64,000 bases of DNA from Chondrosia reniformis (lineage: Eukaryota > Porifera > Demospongiae > Chondrillida > Chondrillidae): positions 1,922,001-1,986,000 of the forward strand of contig OX359191.1 in NCBI GenBank assembly GCA_947172415.1, read 5' to 3'. The notes under the pieces are model-generated. The model was not told the DNA's origin and made no database searches. It saw nothing but the letters and a program-made list of their open reading frames with translations. Positions within the stretch are counted from its first letter, which is position 1. Each line of letters begins with the position of its first letter. Both the position numbers and the translations under genes were made by a program. This document shows, in pieces, positions 33,901-46,335 of the stretch.

Positions 33901-34674
33901 TGAATATAAACAAATGGTTTGAAGGTGTAAAGGTACGTATATACATACATAGGTTAAAGCCGTTTGTGTGTGTATGTAAAGACATATAGGTCTGTGTGTA
34001 TTTAAAGGTATGTACGTACGTACAGAGGTCTGTGTTTACGTGTACAAGTATATAGGGCTGTGTATGTATAAGCACCAGAAAGTATTTTGTATGTATGTAC
34101 TTACGTAGGTGTGCATGTAGACATGTAAAGGTGTAGGTATGGAAAAAATGGGGACTTTAAGATCAAGAGTTGATCTTAAAGCGTATGTATTGCTTAATCA
34201 TTGCAACTGTACCTCCCAACAGGCTAGTCAAAGGGATGACGACTGCATTGTTTTTATTGTTGGTTGTAAAGCAGACCTGAAGGAGAAAGCATGCATTTCT
34301 ACACAACAAGCAACACAAAAGGCTACAGTAAGATGTCTTTCAGTGTTTTACAATCTAGCTTCCATCTGTAAATTTATTTCCAGGCATTGAAACTAGCTGC
34401 CTTTCAAGTAAGCAGTGTCACTGGAGATAATGTAACTGAAATCCTTGACCAATTGGCTAAGTAAGTAAATAAACATTTAAATCAAAATGGTGGGCTATTA
34501 TTTTAACACAATTATTTGGTGTAATAACTTTGATTGTAAACCTAAGCTGTAATCATTTTCACAGATTTATTGCTTACCTTTAGAAAGCTGTTACAACAGG
34601 AGAATGACCGTATTAAGGTATCTAAATCACTCCAAGCACGAGAGACTCCAGTACAATCAAAATGTAGCTGCTGA
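27993..34674 (+). CDS. EF-hand/coiled-coil Rab GTPase, RASEF (Rab45)-like
   Basis: Twelve exons joined in phase: 27,993-28,561, 28,886-29,032, 29,244-29,334, 30,033-30,310, 31,007-31,066, 32,068-32,485, 32,780-32,873, 33,215-33,296, 33,818-33,932, 34,223-34,327, 34,384-34,460, 34,584-34,674. The order is two degenerate EF-hands (loops DEERRGAITAEE and DLTENKNISFQD), a coiled coil (exons 2-4), an acidic linker, and a Rab GTPase: P-loop GDSGVGKTS, G3 WDTAGQE. The protein ends KCSC, a CXC geranylgeranylation motif. Oddities: G4 reads GCKADL, with Cys where Asn of NKxD is usual, and G5 reads SSVTG instead of SAK, so guanine specificity may be weakened. RASEF, Rab44 and CRACR2A share this layout and act in Ca2+-linked membrane traffic; the coiled coil followed by Rab fits RASEF best. 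Confidence 0.85.
31133..31395 (-). repeat. Dispersed repeat R1 with hammerhead-like core
   Basis: Lies in intron 5 of the RASEF-like gene. It reads on the minus strand from 'aaggattcacagaagatcaa' to 'aggaaaatggtatctaagat'. Relatives: R2 36,911-37,113 (plus), R3 57,838-58,048 (minus) and a 3' fragment at 57,112-57,180 (minus). The order of blocks is conserved; there is no tandem array. A long minus-strand open frame over this copy (31,113-31,451) is not seen in the other copies, so I do not call a gene. Confidence 0.75.
31294..31339 (-). ncRNA. Hammerhead-ribozyme-like core in repeat R1
   Basis: Minus strand in order: GGATCA (stem I 5'), CTGATGA, A, GGG-TGGAATT-CCC (stem II), A, GAAA, C-GGCT-G (very short stem III), TC (cleavage position C17), TGACCC (stem I 3'). 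Both invariant hammerhead boxes CUGANGA and GAAA are exact and stem I pairs at five of six positions. The weak point is the A.A pair next to the boxes in stem II where G-C is usual. Activity is not shown; it is a candidate. Confidence 0.45.
33585..33655. repeat. 15-16-bp tandem repeat, about 5 copies
   Basis: Degenerate units of 'ggtcacatgtacacca' type in intron 8 of the RASEF-like gene, next to a CTGATGAAG...GAAA-type hairpin motif on the minus strand (33,551-33,582). Confidence 0.7.
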
Positions 34675-35171
34675 GATCAACCATTTTACAAACATGTACC
34701 ATAGAACTTTTTAAAGAGAAGGGCAGTTGTATATCCATGCATTACTTTTCAGAACACTTGATCTTCTATTATACACAGATATAATACAAATATCAGTTTG
34801 CATGTTTATTTTATACCTTGTTGTATATAATGTCAATATTCATTTATTTGTAATAATACGACTTGTGCACTGACTATATACAGCCATATTCTGTAAATCT
34901 TCTCAAGATGTGAAAACCTAATTTTTGTAAACTTTCAAACATTTTACCTTATGCCCCAAATTTTAAATTCTTGACAGACTTATATACGTACATATATACG
35001 CCTTTTATAATTCTCACATGTGCAGAGAGAAATATATACATATTATAAGTTGTACAGTTAATGGAATTAAATGCATGCACTACACAACACTGTATATAGT
35101 AAATAACATGGCATTGAAACATGTGACAAATATTTGATCATGAGTATGAAGAAAGAGAGCCATTGTCAGTA
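34675..35171. other. Intergenic, between converging RASEF-like and receptor genes
   Basis: About 500 bp of AT-rich 3' flank with no gene or clear repeat. Possible poly(A) signals are present on both strands but none is decisive. Confidence 0.5.
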
Positions 35172-38100
35172 CTAGTCTGTAGACCATTCGCTTTTCGTAA
35201 CCATTTCTACTGATGACAATATTGAGTCTGATACCGGACCATCATTTTTACCCTTATTAACGACAACACTACTTTCATGGTCTGAAGGAATCCTGTATCT
35301 TGTGAAATCTAATATATCTACATCATCTTCTTTAGACTTGTCATTGTTACTGTTCAAAGATTCAGACTCTTTATTAAACAATCTTTTCATCACTTTAAGA
35401 AGGTGACACATGGGCAGTTTTTTACCAGATTTCTTCTCAATGAATGCAGACACTTTCTTCCAAACAAATGGAAATATCAATACAAATGAAAATGAAACTA
35501 TTATGAACGTCATAAACCAGGATACAAACAAGACTATGACGGTGCCCACCCCTCTAGTATCCAGCAGTGTCAAGGAGGTGAGGCCAGCCAGGGTGACTAT
35601 GGAGAGGAGCTCCAGAATGTTGTCAATGTGCTTTGGGTAAGGATTGACTGAGCCATAGAGAACTGCCAATATCAGAAACGTGGCCAGCAATACATATTGT
35701 CTAATAGTTGCAACCTGTATAAAAACACCAAAAATGTTTACAACTATTCTACGAGCCAAATCTATAAAGATCCACCAATGTAGCCTTTCTCTGAAAATGT
35801 GTTTATAAACGTCTGTAAAAGGCTTCCACTTTGGAACATACAGAATTACAGTTAGAATTACTGGAAAAGGAATAACCAACAGAGCCAGCACCAGAATAGC
35901 AACCACCGCCAGAGCAATGTGTCCACCCTGAAAACAAGGTATGCTTCCATCAACAAACATGACAGAACTGCCCTCTGTTGGCAGTTCTGTACACTGCAGT
36001 ATACTGAAAGATGTCAACGACAGGTTGCTATAGGATATCAGTAATAATAGCCAGAAGCCTGAAAGGACTGAACGTCCACCAATCATTGTGGCGCAACGTT
36101 TAAATCTTGCCAGTATCAGCAACATCACAAGAAGCAGCATAATATATACAGGGGAGAAGTACTGCCAAGCCTGCTTGTGCAGAGCATTGAAGTTTGAACT
36201 GAAGCACAGGCTGAATGAAAAGTCAAAGTACACTGCAAGATACTGGAAACTCTGGAAAACTGGATGACCACTGAACAGCACAATGGCAGCCTAAAGGATA
36301 CAAACAGTCAACCATTTTAAGGTGGTTACTATGCAATTAGTATATTGATGTTAATTAGCAACCAAATAACACTGTCACAAAGTACACTCAAACATCATGA
36401 ACTGCAAGTGATTGCCTAGTTTTAACAGGTTACTAAATTATTGCACCAGACTAGCATCAGAGATGTTGGCTTTAGCCACAAGTGCTCCCCACTGGGCCAC
36501 CAATACAAATACTACCTTCAATTTCTCTTTTTCTCACATATAATCCACTACAGCATTCATTAACTAAATATTTATCATTTAGACCAGAGCCAGCTGGCCA
36601 ACAGAGACCCATGTATGCTCACTTACTTGCAGGTAAAAGAGCATAATATCCACAGCAGGTAGGGATCCAATGTTGAATACTAGAGCAATCAATACAATTA
36701 AGAGGCCAAATAAGAGCTGCAAAATGATCACAGGTGCAGGGTTAGAGCCCTCACACCGTGTACACCCCTAATGAATAAAGTAAAAGTTACAATCAGTTAT
36801 CAAGTCAGAATCAGGCACACACAATGTCATACAAACATGTTTCATGCATTGGTAGTAAAAATTAGAGTTACGCACATGCACAAATGCCTGTGCAAAGGCT
36901 ATATGTGACATGGATTCACAGAAGATCAAAAAAAGAAAAGACTCCCAGGGTTACCTAATGAAGGGTGGAATTCCCAGAAACAGCTGTCTGGCCCAGTGGA
37001 GCAAAAAAAGAGAGACAAGACTCTTGGATCCTCATCCCAAGCTCTCACCAGGTTTAGTTCCCTATAGGCTTTTACAGAGTAGGCATAGCATAGCATGTAG
37101 GAAAATGGTGTATTAGATTATTCATGGATGATGATCAATGTATAAGATATGACACCAAAGCAAGTAGAGCAAGAGAGATTTATCTAAGCTTTGGACACTA
37201 GAGTCCTATTAAAACTGGTTGGTAGTACATAATTGCCTCCAAGTCTTCTAAGATAGAAACTAGAGATAGAGTTCACTACCAAAGTGTACCACACTGATGG
37301 ACCCTTAAGAGAGCAGAACGGTGGACTGTGGTTCTTTGATTGTCTTTCTATCTTGAAATCACTGGTTGTCACATTTTATAGGACTTTGGTCCCTTGGCTG
37401 GTTTAGTGTATTATTTTAGTGGTTATACGTATATGCCTATAGTACATACATATCAGTGGTGTTCACCTCGCATACTTACATTAGATTGAGGTGTTACAGC
37501 ATACCCTGGCTTGCACTTGCCACACAGCACTCCTTCTCTGGTGTCCACACACGGGGAGGACACATCTGAAGTTATCCAGAAGCCGGAGGGGGTCCTCTCA
37601 CAGTATCCATTGGGACAATTTTCTATAACTGATTCTCTGGAAACATTGACTGCTAACACAGCATCCAAATCAGTGGTGGAATAGCACATTACAGGAGCTC
37701 CACCTCCGGGAACAGCATTGCCTTCATATGTAACTACATCATCTGGACTGAGAAATATGTCTAATGTGACCACCGGAAACACAGCCCCAGCTGCCCTTTC
37801 TCTTGACCTGTAAATACAATATATGTACATACATATATTATGTGCATGCATATGTAAATCTCTGGATCTAATTAATTATGTACATATCCTATTAGTTTAA
37901 ATACATGGCTTAAATAACTCATACAATACGTAGATGATTTTTGTAAGCTATAAATTAGAAGAGCTTCTAAGGGCAATGGCCAATTTTCATATGTATGTAT
38001 GTATATATGAGAATAAAGCCTTATTGAGCAACAGCAACATAGATTTACCAGTTTAGGATGTTTCAAGCCGGAGGTCTTCATATGAGGAATGGGAATACAA

Positions 38101-41100
38101 GCCAATTTAAATAGGAAAGGTTTGACATCTAGTGATGTTAAAATTCCCATCCCTCATATATATTGCTGATGAAGACCTCTGGGTTGAAACATATATACTA
38201 AATCTATGTTGCTGATGCTCAATAAGGTTTCATTCTCATTATAACAAGCACTCCTTATTCTTTCGTATATGAAAATTCCTCTTTTACATAATACAATACA
38301 AACTAGTCACTTCTGTCGCATCCTAATTACAGTACACCTTCAGTTCTGATATACTACGTATAATACTATAATACGTATCTTCCTGCCAATCATTGCTCAT
38401 GCATGTGATCCAGTAATTTAATATAGTAAATATAATGGTTCAGTAACAATAGATGTTTAATAGTATATTTAGGAATCAGAGAGACCACAAACCTGTACTC
38501 CATGTTCCATGCTACCCAGCTAGTGGTGGAATCAGCTATAGGTCGCTTGTCCTCAGCAGTAGGACATGGAACTTGGTAAGGATTTCTGTATCCGTCAGAG
38601 TAACCCAACCACACACTGTCTGGGATCCTTGCAAAGTAACCTCGAACACAGCTTATAGAGTTGGCCAGGATTCCATCAAAGACACATCCACAGGCCAGTG
38701 GGTTGCCATTCGGTATCCTGTCGGTGTGCTTGAAGGCGGGCACCTAATAGAGAGTGACCACAGACACTAATGCACTCCTTTTTACTACAACTCCCCAATC
38801 TTAACCAGATAATTTATGAACCCAAGACATTTGCACACTTTAATCACAGTACCTAAAATCTCAGTCATTCTGAATGAAAATATGTGTGTGGTCTTTACGA
38901 GACATGAGAGAAAAGAAATGTACCACTGATTATTGTAATTCTAATATCAATCAACATCACTTAGTGCTGATTATGTGGCCTCCAGCCAATGGGATCCTTT
39001 AGAGAAGGTGACATGAATGAAGGTTAAATCACATAATACACACCCTTTCCTTAGTTGAACGTTCGATAATAGAATTTCTTTAAACTGTGTCAAACTAATC
39101 TTCTGAAGGGTTTATCTTTCGATATTTTGAGCATGTAGAACTTTCAAATTCATAGTGGCACTGGCACCTCAAATCTCATTGGCTGGAGGTCACATGACTA
39201 GCAATAAAATGTTTAGACCAGGGCTGGTGCAGTAGGTGTTGGGCTATTTAAATTTAGCACCCTGGGATGATGCAATAATGGTCAAGATAAGCTATTTGGG
39301 TATGCTATGTATAGGATGGCATATTACAACTGTTCTGACTAACAGAGATTTTAAGTCATCAGCTCTTCTTCAGGAGGCTTAAATGGATTATTAAATCAAA
39401 ATGGACTAAGAGTTATTGAAATAGAGGAACTATGGATAACCTGGGACTTGGAGTACCAACTATCAGAACTTAAGTCATCAGCTCTTCTTCAGGAGGCTTA
39501 AATGGAATATTGAATCAAAATGGACTAAGAGTCATTGAAATAGAGGAACTATGGATAACCTGGGACTTGGAGTACCAACTATCGGGAATCGAATGTGTGT
39601 GTATAAAGAATGCAAGATTGACCCACATTGAATCAATGATTTGACACCTCAGAAATTCTGTATACTAGTCTGTATACCTTACATTTCATCTCACATTCTT
39701 TTCACTACAATGCAATACTTATACGTACATGTTCTTTGAATAAATCACGAGCTATTACCTTGTTTTCCACTCCTATTATGTTCAATGCACAAGATTAGCT
39801 TACCTGTGTGGTGGCTGGAGGAAGAAAGCCAAGTGGGCAAGGAGATATTTCCACCTTGATTGACAAGAGAACGTGTTGAAAGAGAATATGAGAGAGGGCA
39901 CTTATTTGTAACTGTCCGGTAGAGCCTACAGGACCAACTACAGCTATACCAGAGAGAGGCCTGCTTGGGGCAAAGGTGATAAAATCTCCTGTAGAGAACT
40001 GGATTCCACTAAACTGCAAATATAGCGGGATGCTGGGATTGTCTGGAACCAACTATCAACACAGCAATATAAGAGAAATCATATACAGTAAGTACAGCTA
40101 TGGATCATGATAAGTAAACCACAAGTAATTCATCATCAGGAAGTGGGACAGCATGAAAAAGGAGGATACTGCTGGTGTTAAGCTTAGAAGGCTGCTGATT
40201 AATTGCACCAATATTCTGGTACTAATATAACATTTGCAACAGAAATAGAGCAATCATTTCTCTACCAACATAATTACAAACTAATCATAGTATTGTAGTT
40301 ACTTTCATATATCTAAAAGTTAGGGTTAGCTAGATTAAGTTATGTCATAGACCTCCCCCACTTCCTGTGGGAGGGTCTACCTCAACTGTAAAAACGAACA
40401 CTTCCTGGGCACTGAACCTAGGACACAACTGGTTTAAGACACTAACGTAGTGCTCTGGCACTGTACTGTGTAACACTACTACATGTACTGTACGTATGTA
40501 CGTATAACATTATACAGGGGGGTGGTATGTAGGTAGTCTTACGGTTAACGTAGCAGTGTCTACGGCTATGTTTAGGAGCTGATCAAACATTTGTACAGTC
40601 AGGTCAAATTCCTCCCCAGAGGCTGGCGACAGCACTAAATCAGCAATATTGGCCTCAGGACAACTATCAGTCTCCCCTGCAAACTGCTCTGAAGATTCAT
40701 CTACTCCTGCCCATGGATACAGAAGCTGGTCCAACGTTATGTGGAGCCCTTTTCCCTGAACTAATGGAAACATTCCTATCTGCTTGCTCAAACCACAATG
40801 CAAGTCAGGATGAGATGAAAACCTGAGAAAAAGCAAGTCCAAACTTACTATTCAATAATTACACCAAGACAGACAATCTATATTTACTATTTTTTAGATG
40901 AATGTATGTTTGGATTATCTATCACTTCAATTTGCCTTGTAAAATGAGTGTTTTCAAACAAATGGAGATGGTCACATATATTTAGATATGTATCTACATG
41001 TACATCTCAAAATGTGTATTATACTTACGTGTTTGACAGCAACTGATGAGAGCAGTTGGGTAACAAATATGTCATATTTGTTATTCGTTTCAAGCACTTG

Positions 41101-44100
41101 GTGGAAGCACCATAAAACACAATATAGCTGACAGAGGTAGCCACTCCACTCTGAAATGGTGTGTTCCTGTACTCCACTACACTATTGTCAGGAAATATGC
41201 TAACAAGTCGCGATACATTTCCGAGGACGAAATAAGACAAATCACAGCTCCCAAAACTGGATACTGTGTGTGTGGATCCATAAGAGGCTGAATTGTTATC
41301 AAACAGAAATATTGGTTCCTCCTAGACCAAAGAAAGGTGACCAACTAACACACCAGCTAAATATAAACATTGGCTACTTGTCACATGTTGCAAACACTAA
41401 CAGTACAGTGGACCCTCGCTTATCCGAACCTTGAGTATCCGGACGCTCAGATTATCCGCCCTTAGATTCCGTTCCTAATTAATGTCCATCATTTAATAGT
41501 GTGTACGAGTTTACGACAATGGCTAGCTGTAGCGATGTCTCCTTGAAAAAGAAGCGTTGTTGTAGTACTTTAAAGACCAAACTAACTTATTTGAACTAAC
41601 CACTCAACGATATCAACCGAAATACTACTCATTCCTTGCTTGAAAATCTCAATCGAGGCGGCGTTTCTTTTGCGTCACATATCCAGTCATTTCAGTTATC
41701 CGGACATAGTCCAGTCCCGTTGGGTCCAGATAAGTGAGAGTCCACTGTATAAGCAAACACAAGGAGATACTCCAAGAGTGTTTATTTAATAAGGACAGAG
41801 TACCACTTGTATATTATACAGTCTTAACCACTTCTCTACCTACGTACGTACGTAAATGTTCCCCAAGTCATAATCAAACCACACAGATCAAGAAAAGGTA
41901 AAAACATGAAAGAAGATACAGGAGAGTTGATTATAACCACTAGTGTCTACAACTGAGCTACAATTTGTTACAGCATTGGGCTGCATTGTCTTTTATTCTG
42001 GGAAATGTAAAGAATTGATAACCATTTTGGGGGCGTGACCAGAAGTACAATTGCTGCCCATAAATTAAACAATTTACCCATTTGTGATTCAAAGGCAACT
42101 TACTCATTTAATTATTAGAATAATACATTTTTATTTTGCTTTTAAGTGTGACTTTTTGGAGGTAAATTTGAATAGCTTGGGAATATTGAAGGGTCTGTAA
42201 GATCAAGGTAGCAAGATGAATATAAAGGTGGCCATGATTGGAAGGCAGTAACATACATTACAATGCACCATATTATGTACACGCTTACCACAGAGTGAAG
42301 AGATGGAAACTTGATGAAACACTGCCCTTGAATTGTACTTGAATCAGTGTGCCTGTGTTCTAAGAAACTTGGAGAAGCGCTTGTTCTGTCTGCAGCCACT
42401 GCTCCTCCAGTGGTAGCTCTGTTTGAAATGAACCTGGCTTTAGTAACACCTACCATGTCAAGCTAAAGGAAAAAGGTCACTTATTTACAAGTGGTAATTG
42501 GGAGGTGTAAACATGCCACGTATTGCTACATCCTCACACCTTTGATCCACTTATGAGATTAATGCAGGTTCCACTGTTGGCTGAGTTGCCTATAAAAGTG
42601 ATGTGGTCCCTTATGCGCATGACACTGCTCTCAGCCCCCAGCACACTACCAGTGTTATTCTCAAATGTACTGACAAGGAAGGAAGAAAAAACCACTTTTA
42701 AATTAAGTGATCTGTTATATTTTCACAACATAAAAATTAGGGGGCAAACCCACGTAGTTTAATATGTTTGTTAGTTATTAAGTTTTGGCAAGCTAATTTT
42801 CTTCAAGGGGGTGGGGCTATACATTTTCAATAAGGGGGCACCTATAGACTGCCCTAAATATGCTTTATACTTAGAGTGTCAGGAGTGCCATTAACATACA
42901 CGTTAATATAGTGTAGTAAATAACAAGTTTAAAACCTATTTGCTGTTTCTTCCCAACGTGTTAATGAAGGATTAATTTATAGATGTATTTCTAGTTAAAT
43001 GACAGTATTAAGTAAATCAGACATTGGCCAGGATTTCCAGAACCATTCAATTACAAGAAATGTATATGTACATAGTACTGGGCAGTTTTATGTATAGAAT
43101 GGAAGCACATATTAACAACAGACAGGCAGAAGGTGTCACTTACATAAGTATAAACATTTACATTTGAAAGCATACCACACATACCAATATGAAACTATAA
43201 AACTCACTTGTTACCACTGAACTGTGCATCTATTCTAGAAATCAAGACTATTCCAAAGCTCTCACTTGGAATAGTGGATAAAATCCAGTTGTGATTAAAT
43301 GTGCAATTGACTATGACAAGATTTCCTAGTGGAGGGTTAAGCAGTTGTAAAATGTCATCAACAGATTCCATCAAAAAGGGATAGGTTGCGACAAACATTG
43401 CTGCTCCATAGGATGCAGTATTACTCTGAATACTAGCCTCAGTCACAGTGATGGTTGAAGTATTGGGCTCCTTAGTAAAGAAGCCGGCAAATATAGCACC
43501 ACCTTCAAATGCAGCTGTATTTGCCTCAAAGTCTGTATTTGACACATCTACACGATTCCTCGCACTGCCAGCCCAAAAATACACACCCAACCCTCCTCCA
43601 TAGGCTGCTGAGTTGTTGTAAAAAGTGCAAGACTCAATGGAGAACTCACTCTCATAGGAACGACTATCAAACCTCATCAGCAATGTGCTACCTACATTGG
43701 AGGACACATTGGTAAAATTACTGCGGAGCACAACCACCTTCAGTCCACTAGTATCACCAACAGACACTTCCACAGCTGATGCAAATTTACTTGAGTCACG
43801 GTAGCTGTATGGTGATGAAAGAACTGTCCTAGCATTTATACCAGAGAAGATACAGTCAGATATTAATAGTGAAGAGTTCTTGGTAGCATTTCCGGTTATG
43901 GTGGCCAGTATCCCTTGTACCCTGCTGGGAACAGGAGAACCCGAAAATGTGCAATTCGTGATGGCAGTAGTCTGCATGGCATCCTGCAATAAAACGCCCA
44001 AATTGCCTTCCAATGATACAACAAAAGACGAACTCCTCAAAGAAAGGTTACTGCAGGATGCTATGTGAATCCCAGCTAGTGCATAAGGGATGTCATCAAA

Positions 44101-44523
44101 AGCAACTCTTTCTACAATAGCATCATCACAATTTCGAAGGGTAATCACTCCTCGTACCCTTTCGGTTGAGGGTGAAGCGGGAAGCATGAAGGACGTGGGG
44201 CTACCACCCATTCTAAGTGATTTCCAACCATCGAAACAAATTTTCTGACTTGAAAAATAATAGTTTTCCAGGAATATGAAAGTAGTGGAGTCGGTTCCAG
44301 CTGTATTATTGGTTGATTGGAAGCAATCCCCGAGGCTGGGAGCGTCTCCTAGGATATCCTCAAGTCTCTCGCAGGCCGTACTGGGGTCAGCCCCGCAGGT
44401 ACTTGTATTTACATTGGAACTCTGACCAATGTACCATGTTCGGTGATTTGCGTTCACCACAGCGAATGCAAGCAGGCACACAACGAAATGGTCGACTACG
44501 TACGCGTACAGACCGGATCCCAT
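35172..44523 (-). CDS. Large receptor-like protein: secreted beta-helix region plus multi-pass membrane C-terminus
   Basis: Ten exons in phase on the minus strand: 44,523-43,208, 42,669-42,540, 42,462-42,289, 41,321-41,029, 40,822-40,543, 40,052-39,804, 38,743-38,493, 37,807-37,480, 36,767-36,627, 36,290-35,172; about 1,426 residues. The chosen Met starts a good signal peptide (GLYAYVVDHFVVCLLAFAVV). The first 480 residues show repeated 'NCTFSGS', 'SCTFYNNSAAYGGG' and 'FEANTAAFEGGAIF' turns, typical of right-handed parallel beta-helix/Pmp-like repeats, with many NxS/T sites. A Cys-rich knot (GVLCGKCKPGYAVTP, then GCTRCEG) leads into about eight hydrophobic segments and a Ser/Asp-rich cytosolic tail. 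Such proteins are expanded in several early animals; the ligand and signalling partner are unknown. Confidence 0.8.
36911..37113 (+). repeat. Dispersed repeat R2 (plus strand)
   Basis: Same family as R1, between receptor exons coding for the Cys-rich knot and first membrane segment. It reads 'tggattcacagaagatcaaa' to 'gcatgtaggaaaatggtgt'. The internal block following the core is shortened relative to R1. Confidence 0.75.
36948..36994 (+). ncRNA. Hammerhead-like core in repeat R2 (one box mutated)
   Basis: GGGTTA then C and CTAATGA (G to A in the CUGANGA box), A, GGG-TGGAATT-CCC, A, GAAA, C-AGCT-G, TC, TGGCCC. Stem I GGGUUA/UGGCCC pairs at all six positions (two G-U) but with different bases from R1, so pairing is kept while sequence changed. 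An extra C and the changed box suggest this copy would be inactive. Confidence 0.35.
37872..38300. repeat. Foldback repeat with 'gaagacctctgggt' hairpins
   Basis: Within a receptor intron. An inverted pair: 'gaataaagccttattgagca' (about 38,011) against 'tgctcaataaggtttcattc' (about 38,212). Inside are two facing copies of the CTGATGAAGACC-loop-GGTTGAAAC motif (plus strand 38,165; minus strand 38,056-38,085). The same arrangement is at 19,010-19,165 ('aataaagctttgttgag...ctgggtcgaaacgtcc...'). Confidence 0.6.
39351..39590. repeat. 119-bp tandem duplication
   Basis: Two copies starting at 39,351 and 39,470 ('ttaagtcatcagctcttctt...'), with only about four differences. Located in a receptor intron. 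Downstream sequence (39,600-39,720) resembles 16,030-16,165 beside the first GTPase gene ('gatttgacacctca...'). Confidence 0.85.
40335..40475 (-). repeat. tRNA-derived SINE-like sequence
   Basis: On the minus strand 'gtgccagagcactacgttag' followed by 'cctaggttcagtgcccagga' resembles A and B boxes (B box GGTTCAGTGCC). A comparable arrangement is at 47,205-47,300. Degenerate; no folded tRNA is claimed. Confidence 0.35.
41406..41747 (+). mobile_element. pogo/Tigger-type MITE, deletion derivative
   Basis: 342 bp, TA on both sides (41,404-41,405 and 41,748-41,749). Ends CAGTGGACCCTCGCTTATCC and, inverted, CAGTGGACTCTCACTTATCT. Inside, from 41,519, a short open segment reads MASCSDVSLKKKRCCSTLKT, like the N-terminus of pogo/Tigger transposases ahead of the helix-turn-helix. 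The rest of the gene is deleted. Sits in a receptor intron. Confidence 0.8.
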
Positions 44524-45150
44524 GGCTTCACAAAGGAATCGGGTGGGATGGAGGGGTGTTACTAAAATGCGGAACGGAACGGAACGTTCCGCAGCACGTG
44601 ATGCATTACAAAACGTTAGCGATTTCGTAAGATATTTACTTATTATCATTATATTATTTAGTTATAATTATGTAATTAACATTCAAATTGATATTCTACA
44701 TTTAAGTGAATACTTTTGACAATGAAAAGGGGTGGAATATAGTCGAATTAGGCGCCAAAATACGGGTAGCATGGGCTGTATCCCTCCTAAACCAAAGGAA
44801 GGTGAGATTTTTTTTTTTACACTGATGATCCTAAAAAACAAGGTATAGTAAATATATGCACTAAACTGATATTATAAAAAATATTTAAAAAGTGTAAGTA
44901 CACAAATAAAACATTTCTTTAACTGCTGAGCCTGTGTCCTTGTACATACTTGCCAATTAAGATGTAATGTTTTACTGTCCTACATATAAATAAGAATTAG
45001 TAGTAGAAAAAGTAACAACAAATTAAGAGTTATCGTATACCAGTTTGAAGTACATGAATGGAACTGATATTATGCAAGTATCAGCTCAAAAATCTCCACC
45101 TGTTTCGTAACAATAGTAAATATGGTACTTAATTTCTTCTTGCAATTTAC

Positions 45151-46159
45151 CTGCAAAGTTCTGTTTTGTCCATCACACATTAGTCCTAGGACCCTCAAAG
45201 CCAGTTCCACAAAAGTGGAATCTTGGAATCCAAGTTCATTTGCAGAGTTTTCTTTTTTCTCTTTCTCTTCCTGCTTTGCCTAAACACAAACAGGACATGG
45301 ATGATCTTGAACCTCATGCTGCCATGGATTGAGCAAGGACATACTTTAGCCTCCCGAAGTTTCTGAATGAAAATGTCTGACAACATCCAGTGTGCCAAAG
45401 GAACACCAGACTGAATATCCTCCTCAAGGAAACCCACTTTTGCCTTGTAAGAGTGATACGCGTAACATCTCTAGTTACCAAGACACCAATGGAGTTCATA
45501 TTCCTGTAATCAATTTACAGAGCGCATAACCATGCACTATTGTAAATACATGTATGTTCAAATGTGGGTGAAATGTTACAAATAATCATTGCATTTTGTC
45601 TTCATGTGCATTAATAGTTGAAAGGGAGACTTCTTATAACTACATTTTTCAGCAATATATCATCCTTGGTAGTTGTCATTTTATTAAATTCTGTTTGCAT
45701 CTTCCTTCATCAGTTAATGTGTTTAGCATTATCAATTTTGGTTCAGGCAGCATGCTCATGTAACTATCATTATACACAAATAATAAGAAAGTGAATGTAT
45801 AGTTAGCAATTAAGTAACTATACCTTCATAAAATCGCTCCTGATACTTTTGGCTTCTTTAACAAAAACATCACAGATTCTTCTGGTCTATAAAGTACAAG
45901 AAGACTTTATGAACAAGAATAAGACTGTAAAGATGGATAATATCTTACTTCTTCATTAACATGTAAGTAGGTATCCAAGTCAGGCAATGAATTTAAAATA
46001 AAGATAAATAATTCAGAAGAAGACTTAATATCTCTACAGAATGACATGTCCGAGATACGCTTATGCGCTTGTGATTTTATATCAAATCCTTCAAGGTTAT
46101 AAAAACTCTCAAATTCAAACTTGAAATGGGGGCAGTTTGCAAAAAACAATATTTGTTTT
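45151..46159 (-). pseudogene. Captured IP3/ryanodine-receptor-like (RIH-associated) gene fragment
   Basis: Four exon-like blocks in phase on the minus strand: 46,159-45,949, 45,886-45,824, 45,503-45,345 and 45,279-45,151. The last reads 'STFVELALRVLGLMCDGQNR' then TLQ, close to the '(A)l..L.LLCegqN..LQ' core of RIH-associated domains in IP3 and ryanodine receptors. Earlier blocks (DLDTYLHVNEE; ICDVFVKEAKSIRSDFMK; GVPLAHWMLSDIFIQKLREA) are plausible protein but I cannot place them. The third block has one in-frame stop (about 45,471) near its start. The fragment has no start or end of its own and is enclosed by transposon ends, so a captured pseudogene is the best reading. Confidence 0.5.
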
Positions 46160-46232
46160 CTGGAAATATTTAGTAGCTTAGTAGAGTCGCTTAATGTGTT
46201 TGATAAAGTATAATACTTACAAGGTGAACATC

Positions 46233-46335
46233 AGGACGAATATCTGAGAGAGTTCTTCAAGACGAATATCTGAGAGAGTTCTTCAGGACGAATATCTGAG
46301 AGAGTTCTTCAGAACGAATATATCTGACAGAGTTA
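46233..46335. repeat. 26-bp tandem repeat, four copies
   Basis: Units of 'gacgaatatctgagagagtt' plus 'cttcag', starting at 46,235, 46,261, 46,287 and about 46,313. Subterminal in the gene-capturing transposon; possibly part of its recognition region. Confidence 0.8.

Noticed and set aside
44313-44719. Plus-strand open frames over the receptor's first exon
   Set aside because: They are antisense to a well-supported signal peptide and beta-helix coding exon.
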